A program made the position numbers and the translations under genes. Of a DNA stretch of 64,000 bases, positions 11,251-23,089 are shown one piece after another; the first letter of the stretch is position 1; each line of letters opens with the position of its first letter. The stretch comes from Pontederia crassipes (Eukaryota > Streptophyta > Magnoliopsida > Commelinales > Pontederiaceae). The notes beneath the pieces are model-generated. The model saw nothing but the letters and a program-made list of their open reading frames with translations. It did no database searches and was not told the DNA's origin. The stretch lies in the NCBI GenBank assembly GCA_030549335.1, contig CM060184.1:44109909-44173908 (forward strand), in the 5' to 3' direction.

Positions 11251-11730
11251 CATAGCGGAAAGTCACCTAGTGGACGGAGTTGCTGAGGATGATGTCGAAG
11301 GACATGATCAGCTCGACGAAGCGTCTGGAGTCGATCCCGAACCTGTGGAAGTTGATGTCGGACTTGCGGAGCAGGTTGAGGGAGTTGGGTGCAACATGTC
11401 TTTGCCGACGTTGAAGTTGCAGAAGTTGAACTGCCACACGGTGGGGCAGCCGTGGGTGGTGGCCAGCTTCCCGAAGGTGCCAGCGAAGGCGAGGCCTAGC
11501 TGGATGAGGCGGAGGATTTCGATGTTGGTGCGGAGGGCATAGTAGCTGATGCCAAGGTCGAGCCTCACCTTGCCAGGTGTCTTGAGTACGACTTCGGAGA
11601 ACTCGGTGTCGATGCCCACGTACAGGAACTCATCTATGACGTCGCCGATCAAACTTATCTCTTCCTCAAGATTGTACGCCCAAACCTCCCGGATCTCGAT
11701 CTCGTTACCTCTGATGTCCACTTATGACAT
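11251..11730 (-). pseudogene. CAF1-like: CCR4-associated factor 1 (CAF1) deadenylase fragment inside the MULE
   Basis: CAF1 is the DEDD-family 3'-5' exoribonuclease subunit of the CCR4-NOT complex, which shortens mRNA poly(A) tails. The minus strand gives EIREVWAYNLEEEISLIGDVID, then the catalytic DTEF box in GIDTEFSEVV, then LRLIQLGLAF, PTVWQFNF and, after a frameshift near 11390, the segment NLLRKSDINFHRFGIDSRRF to SNSVH. A stop replaces the Trp expected after SNSVH, an ATG-Ser-stop lies at the start, and the C-terminal half is absent. It has no introns over about 150 codons. Captured and dead; a small RNA role is possible but unproven. Confidence 0.85.
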
Positions 11731-12250
11731 GTCGGTGGTGGAATGGCGAAGAAGGTGGCGCAAGAGGATCTCGGCTGGGCCGATTTATTTGAGCCACGCG
11801 ATGCGAATGCTTCGAGTTGATGTCCAGACGTCGATCGATGGGGGAAGAATTTTAGGGCTCCTGAAGGTGATGCAAAGAAGAAGAGAACCAGCAGCATCAT
11901 CCTCAGGGAACTATTTCGGTACCGTGAAGTTTAATCCGCCCATGGCTATGATGGTGGTGGTGCTCTCACAGCCTTCTTCTTCCTGGGCTTCTTCTCCATC
12001 TATCTTCGTAATTGCGAACAAAGCCAGTGACGAGGGCTCCATAGGCATCCGCTTCGTTGGCGCCGCTGGGTCCGATCTCGACGTCTACAATGACAGAGGG
12101 GTCTCCAGCCCAAGGTTCTGGAGACGTTCCCGTGTACTCCGAGGTGACGGAGCACAAGGTCGAGAAGGGTCCTCGCGGCGATTGCAGGGGGTGTCACCCC
12201 ACTGCATTTTTCTTTCTTTTTTTTCTTTTTCTTTTAATTTTTTAAATATT
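11731..12250. other. Unidentified GC-rich captured segment in the MULE
   Basis: This part of the element is GC-rich like the CAF1 fragment and has overlapping ORFs on both strands, the longest on plus (11549-12292), which is antisense to CAF1. I do not recognise any of them. A second captured host fragment is likely because composition changes abruptly at the inner TIR edges. Confidence 0.4.
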
Positions 12251-12442
12251 AGAAGAGATGAAGAAGGGGTAATATTGACATTTCATAGATAAAAAAAATG
12301 AAATTAACAGAAAAGTTGACGGAAATCGATAAAATGATTAAATTAAAAAATCACGATAGTTTAAGATCCAAAGAATATTTCGTAGTTTGGAGTTAGATGT
12401 GAAAAATCGTGATAATTTAAGGATGGTTTATGGAAATAACAC

Positions 12443-15400
12443 TATTATCTAACTATCAACTATTATGTTTATTAAGATAAAAAAAATTATAAAAATAAGT
12501 AATATTCTTGTACTAAAATTTCTAACTAATTTCATTCTCAACCACAAATATATTAATCAAACAAAATAATTAAAATTATACTCCTCTTTTGAGACAAAAT
12601 AAATTATAGTATGTAATCGTATAAACTTGTGTAAATTGTATAGGCTCTATAAGAGTTTATAATATTATGCATTTTTTAAAAATTAATTTTATGTAAGATC
12701 TAAGATTCTGAGTTATTTAAACATTTATGATGATTTGGTTTGTTTTACGTACCTAAATTCTACTCGAGTTTTAACAACATTGGTCACACCCATATCATCT
12801 CATGTTGTAAACTTGGAGCCTCAGCTCTCATCATACATCCCATATCCAAATACTCTTAGGTCATAACTCGAAAATCATACAATATCAACATCATCAAAAG
12901 TAAAAGGAGTCGAGTACTCAACATTCGAGAAGTAAAATGGTTAAGTATCAAATAAGGAATACCATATAATAAAACACTAAACTCCTCGCATGATCTCACA
13001 CACATATCCCATTTTTGCAACTATTGTCCTTATGCAATCAAGCTTGCAATATACTCATTAATTTCTTGCAATTTTTAAAGAAAATGGGATGAGCATGATT
13101 TAAGCTCAACAATTAAACATCTATATCAAATATTTTAAAATATATAACAAAAAATCAACATCTTTTATTTCCAAACATAAATCATATTCCTTTCGTTCAT
13201 CAAATGGAAACACAATTAGACAATGCCCATATAGTCACATATATAGTTCAGAAATCAAATATGGATATCAACCATTCCTCTATATAGTACTCCATTGTCC
13301 ACCCCTCATGTCATCACCATGAGGTAGTTGTTCCAATTTTGTTCCTTATGTCGCTATATTACCATAGGACGTTCAACCACTTCTTGTGTCACTATATTGG
13401 CAAACAACTTATTTCTTTTTTATCCCTCGTGATATCATCACATCATATCTGTTCTAATTCCATATTTCATACCTCGACACTAAGTGTTGAACTTGCTTCT
13501 CGTGTTCCATTGACATAGAACATACCGTGCTCTAATTGGACTACTCGAAGTTGTTCAATGCTCTGAGGTGAAAATACTTCGAGTTATGTGGTGGGATTTT
13601 ACATGTAGTGTATATGATGAATGAATGTGTTTCCAAATCTAACAATCTAGCACATCCATTACCTACTTTGGACAATCTAGCAATTTCGATTTTCCATTAG
13701 CAATTCCCCAAATTAGCGCCTTAGTTGGTCTGAAAAAATATCAATTCGAATAAAAAATTATAACCATATCTGATTACATAATTAAATTTAATCTTGTACT
13801 CACATAAAGTGAATCAATGCTGAACTCACTGGAAAAATATGGAACTATGGTTGCCATCTTCCTGATTGATAGAAAATGGTGCGCTAATTACCAATTAACA
13901 AAACTGAATGAATTCATTATATATAGCACTCATAACCAGCCAAAATATGGAAAAGGCCGTCGGAATGTCAAAAAAATATAATCTGATAAGTCTAAAAATG
14001 AATCATAATTAAGTTCTGCAAGAACGGCCAATGACCACGCCAATGGCGAACTTGCTAGAAACTACAACAAATGGCCGCTGAAAAACAACCTTGAATTGAA
14101 CACCATAAAAATTGAAATAGAAACCTTGATCAAAATCACCCAAAATGAGATAAATACACCTACAAACCATGCTCAACTTTTCCATGGAAGAATCGATATG
14201 AATCCAAGCTGAATCACGGCCAGCGACAAACTTGCTTTTCTTAGTGTTTGGAGAATGAGGCGTATTTGTAATCAGTTCATGGAACTTCCTCTAACCCATC
14301 CCAATAGGTCAATCATCCTCTTTCCAATAGTGGCTTTCAATCGGCAAAGATAGTTGGACAACAATGAGCGGATGACGAACAAATGATAGTCATATTTTCA
14401 TTGCATGCTCATAGGGAAATCAAGAAAGAGGGGGAGGGAACGACACTGTGCTATCTTTCTCCTTCTTTCATTTTTTTCTTTTTTTTCAGGCCCAAAAAAC
14501 ATATTGATCTGTACTAATATATATTCTATTATTTTAAATTTTGCCAAGTCCTTACAATAAACATGGACATTCTTCAAGTTTATCCATTGCTTACTGACTT
14601 GAGATTTGTGTGAAATGTTAGATATGGGGTAAAATAATGTAAATTGGGGGCTTGAGTGAAGTAGACTGAATATAAATGAGGTTCAATCATGTCGAATGGA
14701 GAAATAAACTCAATCCATAAGTGAACCATGTTGGCAAATGACCTTATGTCATGACCCCAATTTAAATTATGATTTAATTCGAAGTTCGCAACTCATTATG
14801 ACTAATCAAATAAAACTGAGAAAGATTGTGAAATGTGAAATAATTTTTTTAGTAACATAAGGAATAAAAATATTATTTAATAACTTGTGCAATTTATGAT
14901 GGTCAATCAGAGCAGATCAATATTCTTTAAGTTTTACATTTTACAAAATAGCTTTGCTTTCGATATAAAGTATAAATTTAACATAAATAATAAACATAAC
15001 AAACTCTCTCGACATCTTAATAAAAGGACATGAGAAACATACAACTCAATACATTAAGATAAAAAAGGATAGTTCTACTAAGATTATCAACTGTTGTGAT
15101 CCAAATAGATACACTGATGTAAAAAATGTTAGATAAAAAGGGATAGTCCTGCTAAGATTATCAACTCACATGATCAAAATAGATATACTGATATAAAAAA
15201 TGTTAGAAACAATAAAGTGAGCAAAATCTCTCACAAAGTTGACAACTCATAATCTATGTGTTATCATCTAATCAATTTGGAGAGACAATCAATAGCATAT
15301 ATTATTCATAACATCAAGCATTAAATATTTGCGTACATTTGAAACTAATACATGCTACATTCTAAAACATATATCAGAAAACCATATGAAACATATACAA

Positions 15401-16543
15401 AATCAATTAAGACATATTAAACATATTTATACATATGCAACATTTTCATATGAGTCTTCTCCTTTGTTCTTCAAAAGTTTTCCTTCATTCATGGCTTGAA
15501 AGCTTCAATTGTAGGCCCTAGCATGAGTTATCTAGCTGTTAGATGTCCCTATTTATAGGGGTTCATGTTTCTATATGATTTAAAAAGAAACAAAACCCCT
15601 TTCCATGAGAAATAAAGTAAATTCAGAGTACAATTGATTATGATATTTTAGCCTTGTTAAACTTTGAATTATCTATTCTAATTAGTTTCTAATAACATAT
15701 GGTAAGTGCTGAAGTACTTGTGCATTAGTAATTTTTCTAAAAATATGTTTCCTTCTCAAATATGGAGCCTATCATCCCCCTTGAAGTACTTGTCACGACT
15801 AAATCAGAGTTATATTCATAACCATGATAGCAGTTTCATAGCTCGTGAATATGGGATTTTCCTCCCTCTGTGTATGACTTAATTATCTTCATGACCATGA
15901 TGATTATGTAAGAGACTGTAATAATTTCTTGCTTGCAATATAACATTCTGAGTGTCCTTGATGTGAAAATATTATATATACTTTGTGTATATGTTCAACA
16001 TATATTTATCTCAAGTTTTGTTATGCTCCATGTTTGAGCATATGCTTTATTGATGAATTGCAGCTTTTATGACTTCTCCACATTCATTTTGTGGAGAAGC
16101 GACATTTCTAGAACTACATTACTGTTTGTTTTAATTATTTTTCATGTAGAAATCCCAATCACCAGCACATGAGAGCATCCAGGAAGATGCACCTACCTAC
16201 GTACTTAGACAAATTTAAGGAAGGCACCACATGGGGTCATGCAAACAGCCAAGGAAGAAGGTTCTAGATTTCACAACCATATTTCTTTATGATAAGTGGG
16301 AAGAACAAAGAAGGATACCTTCCCGCAGTCTAATGCCTTCTTTTCTTTTCTTCTTTCCCTCTTTACTTGTTTCTAATGTATAACTAACTAGCCAACTGGG
16401 GTTTTTGTGGAAGGATTAATATGTTTCTGAACATTATGTTTTTTGAATTTATGATATTGCAGCAACCATTTACCTTATATGTTTTGGTCACTATTTCAAT
16501 TCTTGTTTCATATTCATGTTGTCTTGGATTTCGAATGTGTTTT
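12443..16543. other. AT-rich intergenic DNA with old LTR-like remnants
   Basis: No gene is supported. Stretches such as 13280-13600, with repeated GTCACTATATT-like and CATCACCATGAGG phrases, resemble decayed minus-strand gypsy LTRs. A TGTCATGACCCC terminus-like sequence at 14748 and an inverted TATA (CCCTATAAATAGGG read on minus, near 15560) suggest another LTR remnant at about 14748-15800. Edges and TSDs could not be fixed. Confidence 0.4.
15057..15204. repeat. Tandem duplication, 2 x 74 bp
   Basis: Two adjacent 74-bp units (15057-15130, 15131-15204) start AGATAAAAA and end AAAAAATGTT. They differ at roughly ten positions. No coding capacity. Confidence 0.8.
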
Positions 16544-17367
16544 CACTACAAAAAATTAGGTCATTAGGAAGAGATATGTAGTCTTTAAAAATTATCATCT
16601 TGACATTAATACTCATCAACGACAAGAAAAAACTAGTCGCGGCTATAGCTCCCTCCGCTAAAAGGTTTTAGCGTCCAGTGTGAATACTGGCCTTGATTCT
16701 TTTTCCATTATAATTCTCTTTCCTAAAAGTTCAATAGCGAGTAGTATGCCGGTTCCCTATATAACTTCTAAGGACCACTCAACTAGTCGCTAAAAATATT
16801 ATTTGTGTTGGAATAAACTTTTTAAGTGCCACTTTTCTTGTCGCTATTATTATTATTATTATTATTAATTTGGAACAAATATATGACAGTCAATATATTT
16901 TTAAAAATTTAAAATCCTATATTTGTTAAGATTCAAATTCATTCATGGTCAAAACATCAAGTATCAAATCAATTACCCATATAATATTCATCTCAAATAT
17001 TCATATGCAACATTCAACATTTTAATTCAAATGTTTACAAATTTCCAAATAACTCTTCTAAAGAACATGTTCAAGAAAAGATAGCAAGACTTTTCTTCCA
17101 TTCATGTTCCTTCCCAATCCAACAAACATTCATAAAAAATTTGTAAAATCAAAATGAGAATTACTATGGACAATGACTAAAAGTAACATAGTGTACTCAC
17201 CAATAAAAAATTCAAATCCGCTAAATATAATCATTATTGCTTCAAAAGATGATTGTAATTAGATTAAAAATTTATTAGAATAAAAATGTATAATAAAATA
17301 ACACATAAAACATAAAGAAGAGTTTTTATTCTTATTAACCTTATGCTTCAAGTGATTATTCATAAGA

Positions 17368-18280
17368 TTATGGTGTTGTTGAATTTTTACTATTAGATTG
17401 TTGACTATGCATGAACTCCATCAACTCTTGCAATTGACCTTTCATACAAGCTACATGTTCTTTTAACAATTTGTTTTCTTCAGTACGTAACTTATCCAAT
17501 AATTCATGCTTCGAAAAATTATTTCCTTTTATTTCTTTTGCCGTAATCCCACCACCAAAGTCAATCACGTGACTACATTTTTTAGGACCAAAACATCGCT
17601 CTACTACCTCTATTGCGAGAAGTGTAGGTTCAGCTTGGATGATGTATTTCAGCCTACAAAAATATAAATGCATATTAATACTCATTTTATGAAGATTAAA
17701 TGAAAAACTATCATTAAACATACATATCTTTAAATGTCCTCTGGTTCAACAAGCTTATTATTTTTCTTACCTGTCTAAAATAAGTTAGTTGCAACATTTG
17801 GTGGGTTACCATCTTTATCACCCTTTACATAAAAGACAATAGGATATAAAGTAAAAAAAATAAAAGAAAAGAATATTAATATTAATACTTGTTGATAAAT
17901 GAGTTCTCTAAAAGGCTTGCTGCAAATGCGGTGTAGCATAGTTAATTTTACTCTATTTCTTGTATTCCTTTCACTTTATTAACATATAACATACACAATA
18001 ATGTTATATATAATATAAACATCATAGTAGAAATCATAATCATAATAATTTTAATAAATAATCAGATTTTAAAAATTTTACTATTATAATACTCTTTAAG
18101 AAGCCATTCCCAATTTCTTTTGTCCACTTTATCAGGCACATTCTTCAAAGCTTGTTGAATTGGTTGAACTTTCAGAAGTGCATGCTTCCTCTCTATTTTT
18201 GCTATCGTTATTTCATACATCTCAAAACATTCTCGCGATTCACAAATTTTTCTGCACAAATATATTAGTACCATTACCAA
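17368..18280 (-). CDS. TNPA/PTTA-type CACTA accessory protein, partial exons
   Basis: Two minus-strand exon-like ORFs are visible. The upstream one (18280-18062) contains FEMYEITIAKIERKHALL and VPDKVDKRNWEWLLKEY, as in the first part of plant PTTA/En-Spm proteins. The downstream one (about 17655-17371) contains ERCFGPKKCSHVIDFGGGIT, matching the 'lGpe..grVrGlG.Gv' block of Transposase_24, followed by a Lys/Glu-rich probable coiled coil and a short Gln/Ser tail. The exon joint between them is not resolved. Such proteins bind subterminal repeats and assist transposition. Probably a decayed or incomplete gene. Confidence 0.65.
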
Positions 18281-18649
18281 ATTTTAAATTTTATATACAT
18301 AAATAATGAATTTTTAAGGACTTCCACAAACAAGTCTACTAAAATAAGAAAGAAATGTTATAAAAAAATAGTAGCCCACATGTGTTCTTTCTCCACTTCA
18401 CTAATTTTAAGATTGATACATACATATGCACGTGGTTGGACATATAATGAAGTTTACACAAACCAAAACAAAAGGCCATACCTTAGCAAGAAGGACGGTG
18501 GAGACCAAAAGAACGGGAAGAAATGCAGGCAAAACGTATAGTGAGAAGTGCATGCAATCCACCTATGAACAAGTGCAGAAATATGTGTAAGTAGAGAAAA
18601 AATAGTGAAAAAAAAATGTCCCTAACATAGGGGGGCAGTGTAACCATCA

Positions 18650-19215
18650 TCACATTGGCCGGCCCAGAACACCAGCGGTTGCCTCAGGGGCGGAGACGGC
18701 CAGCCGCCTCTCGCACATGGGCGGCCATCGGGGCTGCCTCTACGCGTGAGGCGGCCGCCTACACAAGAGGAGGCCATCGGCAGCCGCCTCTGCGCATGAG
18801 GAGGCCATCGACGTCCGCTTCTGCGCAAGAGGCGGCCTCGATGGCCACCCTTGTACAAGAGGTCGCCTCTGCGCATGAGGCGGCCGCCTCTGCGCAAGAG
18901 GAGGCCGTCGAAGCCACCTCTGTGTGAGGTGGCCCTAACGGCCGCCCCTGCACGTGACGCGGCCCAAACGGTCACCCTTGCCCGAGAGGCTGCCGTTGGG
19001 GCTGTCTCTTACGCGCAGAGGCAGTCCTTGGCGGCCGCCTCTACGCGAGAGGCGACTGCTGTAGCCGCCTCTCACGCAGAGGCGGCCACCTCACCTGCAG
19101 AGGCGGCCCCGACGACCGTCCGAGCGACCATCGAGGTGTCCGCCTCTGCGTGTGGAGGCAGCCCTCACATCGAACTCACGAGGGGTCGTACTGTGTCGTC
19201 CTCTCTCGATGTGCG
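18650..19215. repeat. GC-rich block of GCCTCTGCGC/GAGGCGGCC motifs in the CACTA element
   Basis: About 560 bp of very GC-rich DNA consists of degenerate repeats alternating GCCGCCTCTGCGC with its near reverse complement GCGCAGAGGCGGC, giving many short palindromes and CpGs. It lies just upstream of the minus-strand TNPA-like gene. That is the place of the GC-rich downstream control region of maize En/Spm. Long Ala/Arg-rich ORFs on both strands here are composition artefacts. Confidence 0.75.
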
Positions 19216-19904
19216 AGGAAAGAGATAAAAGAAAAGATGGGGGAAGAACTTATGGTAAAAAAATTAGGTTAAAGTTAAATGATTAGTTTTACTTTAATGG
19301 TTATCAACAATATTATGGTAGTAAAATTAAATTTTTTGGCTTTGATTTTATAATAATAAATATTTTGTATTTATCTTTTCATAATTGTTTTAGGAAATAT
19401 ATATTGAATTCTAATCAAAGTTAAATAAATAAAAAAAGTTAATTATACATAAAAATAAAAATTAATAATTATTAATTAAATATTATTAATTATTATGCGT
19501 AAAGAGATTGACATTCACATTAACAAAAAAAAGAAATAAAAATAAGTGAAGATATTTGTTTACCTTTTATTAAAGATACTAAAACTTGAAGAATAATATT
19601 AAAACATAAAGTATAGCTTGATTTTTTATTTTGAATCTTAAAATGATAAATAAGAATATTATTGGATAAGAAGGAATATAAAAAATTAAAAGAAGAAAAT
19701 AAAATGAAAATAAATATATATTCTTAATATCATTTTAAGAGAATTTTTTATTTGAATAGTCGTTAATCTAAATATTTTAACGTTAAGTCCAATCTTGTTC
19801 CTATAGTTATTTTTTAATAGCAAGTCATAAAAATATTAAGGACCAATTTATTTTTAGTCCTTATTGTTGATGACCAGATTTTTATCTGGTCATTAGTAAT
19901 AGTG

Positions 19905-20530
19905 TTTAATGATCAGATTTGAATATGTTCATGTTTCTTGCAGTATTCCGTTGATTGGTTTGTCCATTGTGCCTTGGCCCGAGAGGGCCATATCTTCCTC
20001 AACTCAAGCTTCAAGGTCGAGAGGTGAGGAGCTTGAGATTTTCATTCCGAAAGGCGCAATGCGACTCAACCTTTCCATCTTTATTTCCTATTTGTGTTGA
20101 ACCCTATGGGTTCAGTTCAGACAATCTTCAGTAAAAGTAATTCATGCCCGAGAGGATATTCACATTCCCTATCTAAGGCATGCGAGCCGAGCGGTTGGGT
20201 CAGGATATGTCGAGGAATCACCATTTGCCAAGGTTCAGCTAAGTGGAAGCACAAGTGCTTGCCCTATTTTCTTATTTCCAGAGATGATCTTTTGTTTTTA
20301 GAACTTCAATCATTTATCTCGATGTCGACATCCCTCGCTCGAGAGGGTACTCTATTTTCTAGACACTGCATGCGCATCGAGAGGTGGAAAACAATTGGGT
20401 TGTGTATAAGGGAGTGTTGGTGGTCAGTTTCGCAATGAAACCGAGAGGTGGACCCGGAGTACCCCTTGATCATTTGTTTTGTAGAAGTTTCTTTAGTTTG
20501 CATGATTTTGTCAACATTCTCACTTTGTCC
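19905..20530. other. Non-coding segment with recurrent CGAGAGG motif
   Basis: At least seven CGAGAGG(T/G) occurrences are scattered from 19980 to 20450 (for example GGCCCGAGAGGGCC, GGTCGAGAGGTG, GCTCGAGAGGGT). Short ORFs cover the area but match nothing I know. It may be the distal part of the truncated LTR to its right, or another element. Confidence 0.4.
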
Positions 20531-21823
20531 ATATTTTTAATGTTATACATTTCATTAATTGGGATTTATGTCGTTTCCCTCACCATAGGCTAGCTAGTCT
20601 TGGAGACAATGCTCCACTCAGCCCAAAAGCGACATCAAAATGGATACACCATTGCTGATGTATGTAACGATTATTCTGGAGACTTCTTGCTCGAGAGCGA
20701 CGTCGAAATGACACATCATTGCCTATGTGTGTAACGATCATTCCAGGGAAAATCCGATAAAGGGCCATTGAGGGGCGGCATGCAGCATCATCCACAATTA
20801 GGTTCATTATGCTTTTCAAACAATAATCAATTACGTTGCTCAATCTTCCAAATTTAACCTAATTATGATTGTGCATGTATTTCACATATCTAGGTTCATA
20901 TACAATCATCAAGCAATAATATAATATAAATACAAATAAGTTTAACATATATTAGAGAAAACTGGCGAAGTTTAGTACCAAATGCATCTACAAGGACTGA
21001 ATACGACCAAGTCATATTTTTTGCCTTCCAGTCCGTATTAAAGTTCTTCAGGTCGTATTTGACTCGCACTAGAAAATACTGACAACCCATATTTTTACCC
21101 TCCAGGTCATATTAGGCTCATAATAAAATATACTGGCAGCCTATATTTTTGTCCTCCAGGTCATATTAATATCCTTCAGGTCATATTAAACTCGTAGTAG
21201 AAAATACTGACAGTCCGTATTGTTTACGTTCTGCCCTTATTAAGGCTCTCTAGGCTGTATTGTGCTCGCATTTTACGAATTCGATGAAACTTTGGGGAAA
21301 CACAATACAAAATAATCTAAAGGTTCTAGGCATGATCTATAGACCAATAGACATTAAAAGAACATTAAAAATATGTGAAATCATTCATTCTTTCAAACCT
21401 AAGTTCATCGATGGTCTCAATATGGAACCTTAGCATATGAATCTAGACATGGTAATTCAAAAGCATTAATCACATATGAAAACCTTTCATATCTAATGCA
21501 GGAAATTACCCTCATTCACAATCCCTACCAAGGACTAGGGTGTCCTTGGATCTTTCAATCAAAACATACAAACATTGAGAGGGGAGAGAAAGGTTTGGAT
21601 CCCCTTTACATACATTTCTCTTAGATTCTTCTTCTCTTCCTTCCTCTTCTTCTTCCTCTCCTTCCTCCTTGCTCCTCAAGTTCTCCCAATTCAAGCCCTA
21701 GTCGCCAAGAGATTCAGGTGGAGAAAAGAGGTAAACAAAGAGAATATTGGTCTTTATATAGGGGAGTCATTAGGGTTTGGCCAAAAAAAAAATTGCCCTT
21801 GATAAAAAATTTGAGGTATTACA
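20531..21823 (-). mobile_element. Truncated gypsy LTR, minus orientation
   Basis: The minus-strand sequence starts TGTAATACCTCAAATTTTTTA at 21823. It shares ordered blocks with the solo LTR at 46924-48919: GTATGTAAAGGGGATCCAAA plus CCCCTCTCAATG near 21600, and the segment around GATCGTTACA.ACATC and AATGATGTGTCATT.CGATGTCGC near 20650-20750. Similarity stops near 20531, so the last third of the LTR is gone. A short-motif array lies at 20960-21275. Confidence 0.75.
20960..21275. repeat. Short-motif array (CCAGGTCATATT / GAAAATACTGACAG)
   Basis: Five to six imperfect units of about 50 bp alternate CTCCAGGTCATATTA with AGAAAATACTGRCAG. The array sits 550-860 bp from the LTR start, the same place as motif arrays in the other LTRs here. 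Confidence 0.75.
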
Positions 21824-22576
21824 TATGCTAATTGAAATAAGAATTTATCCAACATCTTAAGTAGAACTGTAATAACTTGAAATTTTGGACCGAAGGTATT
21901 TGGGCCTTTTGATCAAAACCCTAATGTAAATCCTATACAAAGGACCAACAACTCTATTAATTCCCCAAACACCTAGCCGTCAACTCCTCTTCTCTCTTTT
22001 TCTTCTCCACCAAGACTAGGATATCTAGAGACTTATTCTTCATGGTGGCTATATTTTAAGATCAACAATGAGAAGATGAAGTTTCTAGGAAAAATGACAA
22101 GAAGACCTAGAGGCTTCTATATGATGAACAATGATACAAGATGGTTAGGAAAAGTAGTTTTAGATTTAAAACCTAAAAAGTATGTAAAGGGGATCCAACC
22201 CCTCTTTCCCCTCTCAATGATGTTTTGTTGTATTGAGAGTAACACTCCGTTCTTGATTAGGATTTTGATTGAGTGATTGCATTGATAACATCATTAGATC
22301 TGAATGATGTTTATGCTTAGATATATGTGTTGTGATCTATAATAGATTGTCATGATTAGATCTGTGTTCTTTATGTCCTAAATCTTCATTTAGATGAATT
22401 TCGGAAAAAGTTCTAAATCTTGGTAATAATGGAAATTGCATATTTTAATATGTTCTATTATGCATAGATCTTAAGAAATCATACATGCAATCTGTATGAT
22501 GTTTTAGTTGTTTTCATTGAAGTTTTGATCACAAAAATTGAGAATTTCGAATGGAAGATCAACTTCTAGGACATCG

Positions 22577-22880
22577 GCACGGCCATGCTAAGTCCTAGAA
22601 CGGCCGTGACCGAAGATGACTGAAGCAAGAACTCGGTCACGACCTTGACAACATTGTTACGGCCATGATGGAGTAGAGCACTACCGTGATTGTCCCTGTT
22701 TATGATCGTGAGCAAGAGGTACGCCCAAAATTGGACGTTACACGACTGTTCCCCAAGGGAGCACGACCATGACAATGACTCAACACGACCATGACACTCC
22801 CAACTACGGCCGTGACCACATCAGGAATTACAGGGCCACAGTCACGGGAGTGACCACACTGTCACGGCCATGATCGATTG
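22577..22880. repeat. Array of TCACGGCCATGA-type motifs
   Basis: About ten copies of ACGGCCATGA, ACGGCCGTGAC or CACGACCATGAC occur on both strands in 300 bp, in an LTR otherwise AT-rich. The consensus TCACGGCCGTGA is palindromic. Confidence 0.8.
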
Positions 22881-23089
22881 AAAATGAAAGCCAAGTTATT
22901 TTAAACATATTTTCTTATGTATATAGGTTATGTATAGATTTGTATTGATTGTATATGGCATGTAGATACTCATGTTCAACAATAATTAGGCTAACATATA
23001 ATGAATGATTTATGTATTACAAAGCATAATGCACCTAAAGTTGAAGAATGTCCTTATCACTCATCAATGGTGGGAAGCAAAGCACTACA

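Larger units (their letters stand above)
11012..12442. mobile_element. Pack-MULE-like element, 9-bp TSD, long TIRs
   Basis: Long terminal inverted repeats (about 170-190 bp, roughly 11012-11190 and 12255-12442) start GTGTTATTT. They share ordered blocks such as TTTTTCACATCTAA and CCGTCAACTTTT. The flanks carry a 9-bp direct repeat with one mismatch, TATTATTTA (11003-11011) and TATTATCTA (12443-12451). Length, TIR size and TSD fit Mutator-like elements. The interior is sharply GC-richer than its surroundings and holds a broken CAF1 copy plus an unidentified segment, but no MURA transposase. It is therefore a non-autonomous gene-capturing element. Confidence 0.8.
16544..19904 (-). mobile_element. 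CACTA (En/Spm-like) element, non-autonomous, TSD TTT
   Basis: The left end reads CACTACAAAAAA, the right end reads TAATAGTG, and both are flanked by TTT (16541-16543, 19905-19907), the 3-bp duplication expected for CACTA. Subterminal motifs (AACTAGTCGC, TAGTCGT, AAGGACCA) recur near both ends. The interior encodes a TNPA/PTTA-type protein on the minus strand and a GC-rich block upstream of it. No TNP2-type transposase is present. The right terminus matches the left only over the CACTA core, so its exact position is less certain. Confidence 0.7.

Noticed and set aside
11549..12292. 247-codon plus-strand ORF
   Set aside because: It is antisense to the CAF1 fragment and runs into a low-complexity TIR. 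There is no recognised domain, so it is treated as a shadow with only an antisense-RNA possibility.
18622..19228. Ala/Arg-rich ORFs on both strands
   Set aside because: They are explained by the GC-rich repeat block of the CACTA element. Three frames are open at once.
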